From [Clostridium] scindens (GTDB taxonomy: Bacteria > Bacillota > Clostridia > Lachnospirales > Lachnospiraceae), in assembly GCF_019597925.1 (NCBI RefSeq), contig NZ_CP080442.1:1468001-1532000 (forward strand): 64,000 bases of DNA, read 5' to 3'. The number at the start of each line of letters is the position of its first letter. Position 1 is the first letter of the stretch. Both the position numbers and the translations under genes were made by a program. This document shows, piece after piece, positions 60,256 to 64,000 of the stretch. Below the pieces are notes generated by a model. That model was not told where the DNA came from. It did no database searches and saw only the letters and a list, made by a program, of their open reading frames with translations.

Positions 60256-61017
60256 ATGAGCGTATATTCAATATATTTCAGCCCTACAGGGGGCACGGCA
60301 AAAGTAATGGACATTGTTGCGGATGTGTGGAAAGCGGATGCGCAGATTGATCTGTCCGTATTAGAAGATGATTATGAGAACTATCAGTTTAAGCAAGAAG
60401 ACATCTGCCTGTTTGGCGTTCCATCCTATGGAGGAAGGGTTCCGGAAGCTGCGCTTGCCCGGATTCGGAGGATGAAGGCTGGCAATGCTTCGGCAGTCAT
60501 GGTGGTGGCATATGGAAACCGCGCTTATGACGATACATTATTGGAACTTAAGAATGAACTCTGTGAATGCGGGTACCGGGTAAAGGCGGCCATTGCCGCA
60601 GTTACAGAGCACTCTATTATGAGACAGTTCGCAAGCGGACGGCCGGATCCGCAGGATGAAAAGGAATTAAGGGAGTACGCCCGCAAGATTCAGGACTCCA
60701 TGGCTCAGCCTGGGGATGTGGAATTGAGAGTGCCTGGAACTGTGCCTTACAGGGAATATAATGGGGTGCCTTTTAAGCCAAAAGCAGGGAGCAAGTGCAC
60801 CAGTTGCGGCAAATGCGCGGCGGAATGCCCGGTAGGGGCAATCCCGAAGGATGCGCCGTCAACGGTAGATGAAAAGAAGTGCATCTCCTGCATGCGCTGC
60901 GTGGCGGTCTGTCCTTATGGGGCGAGGACGCTTGGAAAGGTAATGCTGCTTGCCGCGTCCCAAAAGATGAAGAAAGCCTGCAGCGGCCATAAGGAAAATG
61001 AATTGTTTTTACCTTAG
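60256..61017 (+). CDS. EFR1 family ferredoxin-flavodoxin protein
   Basis: A 253-residue electron-transfer protein. Residues 1-165 form a flavodoxin-like domain (YSIYFSPTGGTAKV; GVPSYGGRVP). Residues about 180-230 carry two 4Fe-4S clusters (CTSCGKCAAECPVG and CISCMRCVAVCPYG). ATG 60256 follows AGGAGG. Such fusions serve anaerobic redox reactions. Followed 27 bp later by the HAD gene. Confidence 0.9.
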   Translation: MSVYSIYFSPTGGTAKVMDIVADVWKADAQIDLSVLEDDYENYQFKQEDICLFGVPSYGGRVPEAALARIRRMKAGNASAVMVVAYGNRAYDDTLLELKNELCECGYRVKAAIAAVTEHSIMRQFASGRPDPQDEKELREYARKIQDSMAQPGDVELRVPGTVPYREYNGVPFKPKAGSKCTSCGKCAAECPVGAIPKDAPSTVDEKKCISCMRCVAVCPYGARTLGKVMLLAASQKMKKACSGHKENELFLP

Positions 61018-61043
61018 TAAGTTCAAGAAGGGAATACTTAGAG

Positions 61044-61706
61044 ATGTTAAAAGCAGTATTTGTAGACTATACAGGCACGATAATAAAGGAAGACGGGCCG
61101 GATATCCAGCAGCTGATCATGCGGGCTTATCAGAACAGCAATATCGAAAGCCCCAAGGCAATGGTGGCTTATTGGTGGAACAAGGTCAAACGATATGAGG
61201 AGGAAAGTTTTGGAGAGCGGTTTATTACAGAGGATGAGATTGTAGACCAGATTCTGGAAGACTGCAGGGAGGAGATTCATCTGGAGGATGACAAGAATCA
61301 GCTGCATGAACTGTGCCGTCGCTTCTGGGTTCATGCCCCGGCATTTGACGACACGGCAGAATTCTTCGCAAGATGTCCGCTGCCTGTCTATATTATCAGC
61401 AATAATGGCGTGAAGTATATTGAAGAAAGCATGGCGGAAAAAGGACTGAATCCTGCGGGAATCATCAGCGGAGACATGGCAAGGGCATACAAGCCGCATA
61501 AAGAATTGTTTGAGAAGGCGCTGGAGATCGCTGGAGTGACCGCCAAAGAAGTGATTCACATAGGAGATTCGGCCGCGTCCGATGTAAAGGGGGCGCTTGC
61601 CGCCGGGATTACGCCCATACTTCTTGATCGGACCGGGAAAGAAGAGGCGGGGGAGGCCAGGATTATCCATTCTCTGCCAGAGATTTTGGACTATATAGAT
61701 GAGTAA
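61044..61706 (+). CDS. HAD family hydrolase
   Basis: A 220-residue HAD phosphatase. Motif I is FVDYTGT at about 5-11 (nucleophile Asp in D-Y-T), motif II ISNNG near 118, a Lys in YKPHKELFEKAL near 155 and motif III GDSAASDVKGA near 175. The substrate is unknown. A strong terminator follows. Confidence 0.85.
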   Translation: MLKAVFVDYTGTIIKEDGPDIQQLIMRAYQNSNIESPKAMVAYWWNKVKRYEEESFGERFITEDEIVDQILEDCREEIHLEDDKNQLHELCRRFWVHAPAFDDTAEFFARCPLPVYIISNNGVKYIEESMAEKGLNPAGIISGDMARAYKPHKELFEKALEIAGVTAKEVIHIGDSAASDVKGALAAGITPILLDRTGKEEAGEARIIHSLPEILDYIDE

Positions 61707-61720
61707 AGTGGATGATTGAA

Positions 61721-61757
61721 AAAAGGACCGGCAGCATGCTTTGCTGTCGGCCCTTTT
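61721..61757. terminator. Bidirectional terminator between HAD gene and hsp20
   Basis: CCGGCAGCA (61728-61736) pairs with TGCTGTCGG (61742-61750), with A-run before and TTTT after, serving both convergent genes. Confidence 0.85.
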
Positions 61758-61768
61758 CGTGAGGGGGA

Positions 61769-62188
61769 TTATCCTTCAATCGCAATATACTTGTTATTTT
61801 CGATTGCCTTCTTATCTTCACTCTTTGGCACGGAAAGTTTCAAGATTCCATTTTCAAATCTAGCTTTGATGTCGCTTTCCTCTACATTCTCGCCAACATA
61901 GAAACTCCGGCTGCAAGAGCCATAGTAGCGTTCGCGGCGGATATACTTGCCGTCTTTATCTTTTTCATCATTATTCTTATCTGTCGTTGCGCTGATGGTC
62001 ATATAGCCATCTTTGAGTTCCGCCTTGATATCCTTCTTGTCAAATCCCGGCATATCAATGTCCAACTCGTAATGGTCGCCAGCATCCTTTACATCTGTCT
62101 TCATTACATTGCTGGATGCATGTCTGCGGAATGGAAAATCCATAAAGTCTTCAAATAAACTATCTCCAAAAATACTAGGCATCAACAT
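61769..62188 (-). CDS. Small heat shock protein (Hsp20/alpha-crystallin)
   Basis: A 139-residue chaperone. The alpha-crystallin domain spans about 30-130, from MKTDVKDAGDHYELDIDMPG to the conserved FENGILKLSVPK near 110. It binds unfolded proteins without ATP. It is preceded by AAAAGGAG and controlled by a consensus promoter overlapped by a CIRCE element, indicating HrcA repression and heat induction. Confidence 0.93.
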   Translation of the reverse strand: MLMPSIFGDSLFEDFMDFPFRRHASSNVMKTDVKDAGDHYELDIDMPGFDKKDIKAELKDGYMTISATTDKNNDEKDKDGKYIRRERYYGSCSRSFYVGENVEESDIKARFENGILKLSVPKSEDKKAIENNKYIAIEG

Positions 62189-62242
62189 AAGTCATCTCTC
62201 CTTTTCTATCTGAATGTTGTTTGTTTTAATTGTTCTATATGT

Positions 62243-62285
62243 AATATAACAAATATAATTAGCACTGTCAAGAGGTGAGTGCTAA
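62243..62285 (-). promoter_or_regulatory. CIRCE element and promoter of hsp20
   Basis: TTAGCACTG-N9-GAGTGCTAA at 62259-62285 differs at one position from the HrcA operator TTAGCACTC-N9-GAGTGCTAA. On the minus strand a promoter, TTGACA (complement of 62266-62271), 17 bp, TATATT (complement of 62243-62248), overlaps it, so HrcA would block RNA polymerase directly. Confidence 0.88.
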
Positions 62286-62330
62286 ATTTTATAAAAAATG
62301 AGCGACAGAATTTGCCATCAAATATCTGCC

Positions 62331-62359
62331 TTGCACTTCTTCTCCAAAAAACTTATAAT
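62331..62359 (+). promoter_or_regulatory. Promoter of DUF3783-pcrA operon
   Basis: TTGCAC (62331-62336), 17-bp spacer, TATAAT (62354-62359). Confidence 0.65.
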
Positions 62360-62393
62360 AGAAACAGACTTTTTGGCGGAGGTGAAAACATAG

Positions 62394-62792
62394 ATGAAAT
62401 CTACCGTATTATGTTATAATTTGAAAGGCACGAAAAAGGGAAAGCAGATTGCCATGATCTTCGGATTCCTTGGATATAAGATACGCCATGTGGAGAAAGA
62501 AGAATATGAGGTTCCCATTGGCGTGCTGGCGGGGGCAAGCAGCCAGGATCAGGAGGCTGCGCAGTATGAAGGAGAAGGATTTCCGGAAGAGATGCTGGTT
62601 ATGCATGCCGCGACAGAGGACATGCTAGACAAGGCGTTATTCCTGATGAAGAAGGAGAAGGTACAGGTAGGCCTGAAAGCCATGGTGACTGAGACCAACC
62701 AGGAATGGACATCTCTTGCGCTTCATGATGAGATACAGAAAGAGCATGAGTATATGAAACAGAGGAAGGAAGAAAGGAAACAGGAAGATTGA
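62394..62792 (+). CDS. DUF3783 domain protein
   Basis: A 132-residue protein with the DUF3783 pattern (LCYNLKGTKKGKQIAMIFG; EEMLVMHAATEDMLDKALFLMKK) and a charged C-terminal helix. Function unknown. It overlaps the pcrA start by 4 bp and is therefore co-translated with the helicase. Confidence 0.78.
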   Translation: MKSTVLCYNLKGTKKGKQIAMIFGFLGYKIRHVEKEEYEVPIGVLAGASSQDQEAAQYEGEGFPEEMLVMHAATEDMLDKALFLMKKEKVQVGLKAMVTETNQEWTSLALHDEIQKEHEYMKQRKEERKQED

Positions 62793-64000
62793 GTATATAC
62801 GATACATTGAATGAACAGCAGAAAGAGGCGGTGCTTCATACAGAAGGCCCGCTTCTGATACTTGCCGGGGCAGGCTCGGGAAAGACCAGGGTGCTGACCC
62901 ACAGGATCGCATATCTGATAGAAGAGCAGGGAGTAAATCCCTGGAATATACTGGCCATAACCTTTACCAATAAGGCGGCAGGAGAGATGAGGGAGCGTGT
63001 GGACAAACTGGTAGGATTCGGGGCGGAGAGCATCTGGGTCAGCACGTTCCATTCCACTTGCGTGCGGATCCTTCGAAGACACATCGATCTGTTGGGCTAT
63101 GATAATAACTTTACCATCTATGACAGCGATGACCAGAAGACGCTGATGAAAGACGTATGCAAGCTGCTTCAGATTGATACGAAGATTTTTAAGGAAAGGG
63201 CTTTGCTTGGCACCATCTCTCATGCCAAGGATGAACTGATCACGCCGGAAGAATTCCGGATCCGTGCAGAGGGCGATTTCAGCCAGAAGAAGATCGCGGA
63301 GGTGTATGAGGAATATGAGAAGCAGTTGAGGGCCAATAATGCCCTGGATTTTGATGACCTTCTTGTTAAGACGGTGCAACTTTTCCAGACGCAGGCAGAT
63401 GTGCTGGAGTATTACCAGGAACGCTTCCGTTATATCATGGTGGATGAGTATCAGGATACGAATACGGTCCAGTTCGAACTGATCCGGCTGCTGGCTTCCA
63501 AGTACCGAAACCTGTGCGTAGTAGGTGATGATGACCAGTCTATCTATAAGTTCCGGGGAGCCAATATCAAGAATATCCTGAATTTTGAGCATGTGTTCGA
63601 GGATGCCAAAGTGATCAAGCTGGAGCAGAACTATCGCTCTACCAGCAACATCCTGAATGCTGCCAATGCAGTCATCCGCAATAACCGCGGTCGTAAGGAT
63701 AAGACCTTGTGGACGGACAACGGGGACGGCGAGAAGTTGGAATTCCGCCAGTTCGATACCGCATACGACGAAGCGGAATATATTGTGGGAGATATCCGGG
63801 AACATGTGGACCGGGGCGAATGTACATACAATGACAATGCCATCTTATATAGGACAAATGCGCAGTCCCGTATCTTTGAAGAAAAGTTCGTGACTGCCAA
63901 TATTCCTTACAAGATCGTGGGCGGCGTCAACTTCTACGCAAGAAGAGAGATCAAAGACTTGCTGTCCTATCTGAAGACGGTAGATAACGGCCAGGATGAC
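62789..64000 (+). CDS. pcrA: ATP-dependent DNA helicase PcrA/UvrD, N-terminal part
   Basis: An open frame of 404 codons runs off the window. TTG 62789 follows AGGAAG and gives LSIYDTLNEQQKEAV. Superfamily 1A motifs are clear: Walker A AGAGSGKT near 29, TFTNKAAGEM near 58, VDEYQDTN near 222 and QNYRST near 284. PcrA is the essential 3'-5' helicase of Firmicutes for repair and rolling-circle replication. The C-terminal motifs lie outside the window. Confidence 0.95.
   Translation, partial: MSIYDTLNEQQKEAVLHTEGPLLILAGAGSGKTRVLTHRIAYLIEEQGVNPWNILAITFTNKAAGEMRERVDKLVGFGAESIWVSTFHSTCVRILRRHIDLLGYDNNFTIYDSDDQKTLMKDVCKLLQIDTKIFKERALLGTISHAKDELITPEEFRIRAEGDFSQKKIAEVYEEYEKQLRANNALDFDDLLVKTVQLFQTQADVLEYYQERFRYIMVDEYQDTNTVQFELIRLLASKYRNLCVVGDDDQSIYKFRGANIKNILNFEHVFEDAKVIKLEQNYRSTSNILNAANAVIRNNRGRKDKTLWTDNGDGEKLEFRQFDTAYDEAEYIVGDIREHVDRGECTYNDNAILYRTNAQSRIFEEKFVTANIPYKIVGGVNFYARREIKDLLSYLKTVDNGQDD

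Noticed and set aside
62723..63805. A 360-codon minus-strand open frame
   Set aside because: It is antisense to pcrA, whose helicase motifs are unambiguous.
1..64000. CRISPR array, tRNA or rRNA genes
   Set aside because: No regularly spaced direct repeats and no recognisable RNA gene sequences were found by reading.

Overview
The window looks like a chromosomal segment of a Gram-positive anaerobe of the Lachnospiraceae (Clostridium scindens / Dorea-like, inferred from gene families and moderate GC). Supporting features are strong AGGAGG ribosome-binding sites, frequent TTG/GTG starts, an old-yellow-enzyme Fe-S flavoprotein of the BaiH/BaiCD type, a ferredoxin-flavodoxin fusion, L-serine dehydratase split into two iron-sulfur subunits, an HrcA/CIRCE-controlled hsp20, and a PcrA helicase. 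No rRNA, tRNA or CRISPR array was seen.

Left chromosomal flank (1-18.4 kb): the end of a molybdenum hydroxylase gene; a MerR regulator next to a flavin oxidoreductase with a MerR-type 19-bp-spacer promoter between them; a DUF975 membrane protein; then adenine deaminase, an alpha/beta hydrolase, a condensation-fold acyltransferase fused to a membrane domain, and phosphopentomutase; a CarD regulator; about 700 bp with no convincing gene; and a compact operon of PucR regulator, DUF917 protein, NCS1 permease, M20 dipeptidase and the two subunits of L-serine dehydratase, which reads like uptake and breakdown of a nitrogenous compound.

Prophage (about 18,387-56,752; 38.4 kb): an apparently complete siphovirus-like prophage inserted by a large serine integrase into a lipoprotein gene for an ABC-transporter substrate-binding protein. 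The two halves of the host gene lie on either side and rejoin in frame through an 8-bp shared core. Order inside: serine integrase, candidate small RNA, GIY-YIG/DUF4041 protein, lysogeny switch with divergent promoters and operators, small early genes, replication genes (Gp157, P-loop ATPase, DUF669 SSB-like protein, CHC2 primase, DUF927 helicase), a cluster of iteron-like repeats that may be the replication origin, nuclease and helicase, an internal tyrosine recombinase, two DNA methyltransferases, a sigma-like late regulator, terminase, portal, minor capsid protein carrying a C-terminal DUF6883-type toxin-like domain followed by a small possible immunity gene, scaffold, capsid, connectors, tail tube, chaperones, tape measure, baseplate, tail fibre, holin and amidase. 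The tail-fibre gene ends in a 587-bp segment bounded by inverted repeats; an alternative C-terminus lies tail-to-tail on the other strand, in frame, so the phage probably switches host range by DNA inversion.

Right chromosomal flank (56.7-64 kb): the N-terminal half of the interrupted lipoprotein gene, two unrecognised genes, a PHP phosphatase, a YerC-type repressor with a palindromic operator, a DUF1836 protein, an EFR1-type ferredoxin, a HAD hydrolase, hsp20 under a CIRCE element, a DUF3783 protein and the first 404 codons of pcrA running off the window.
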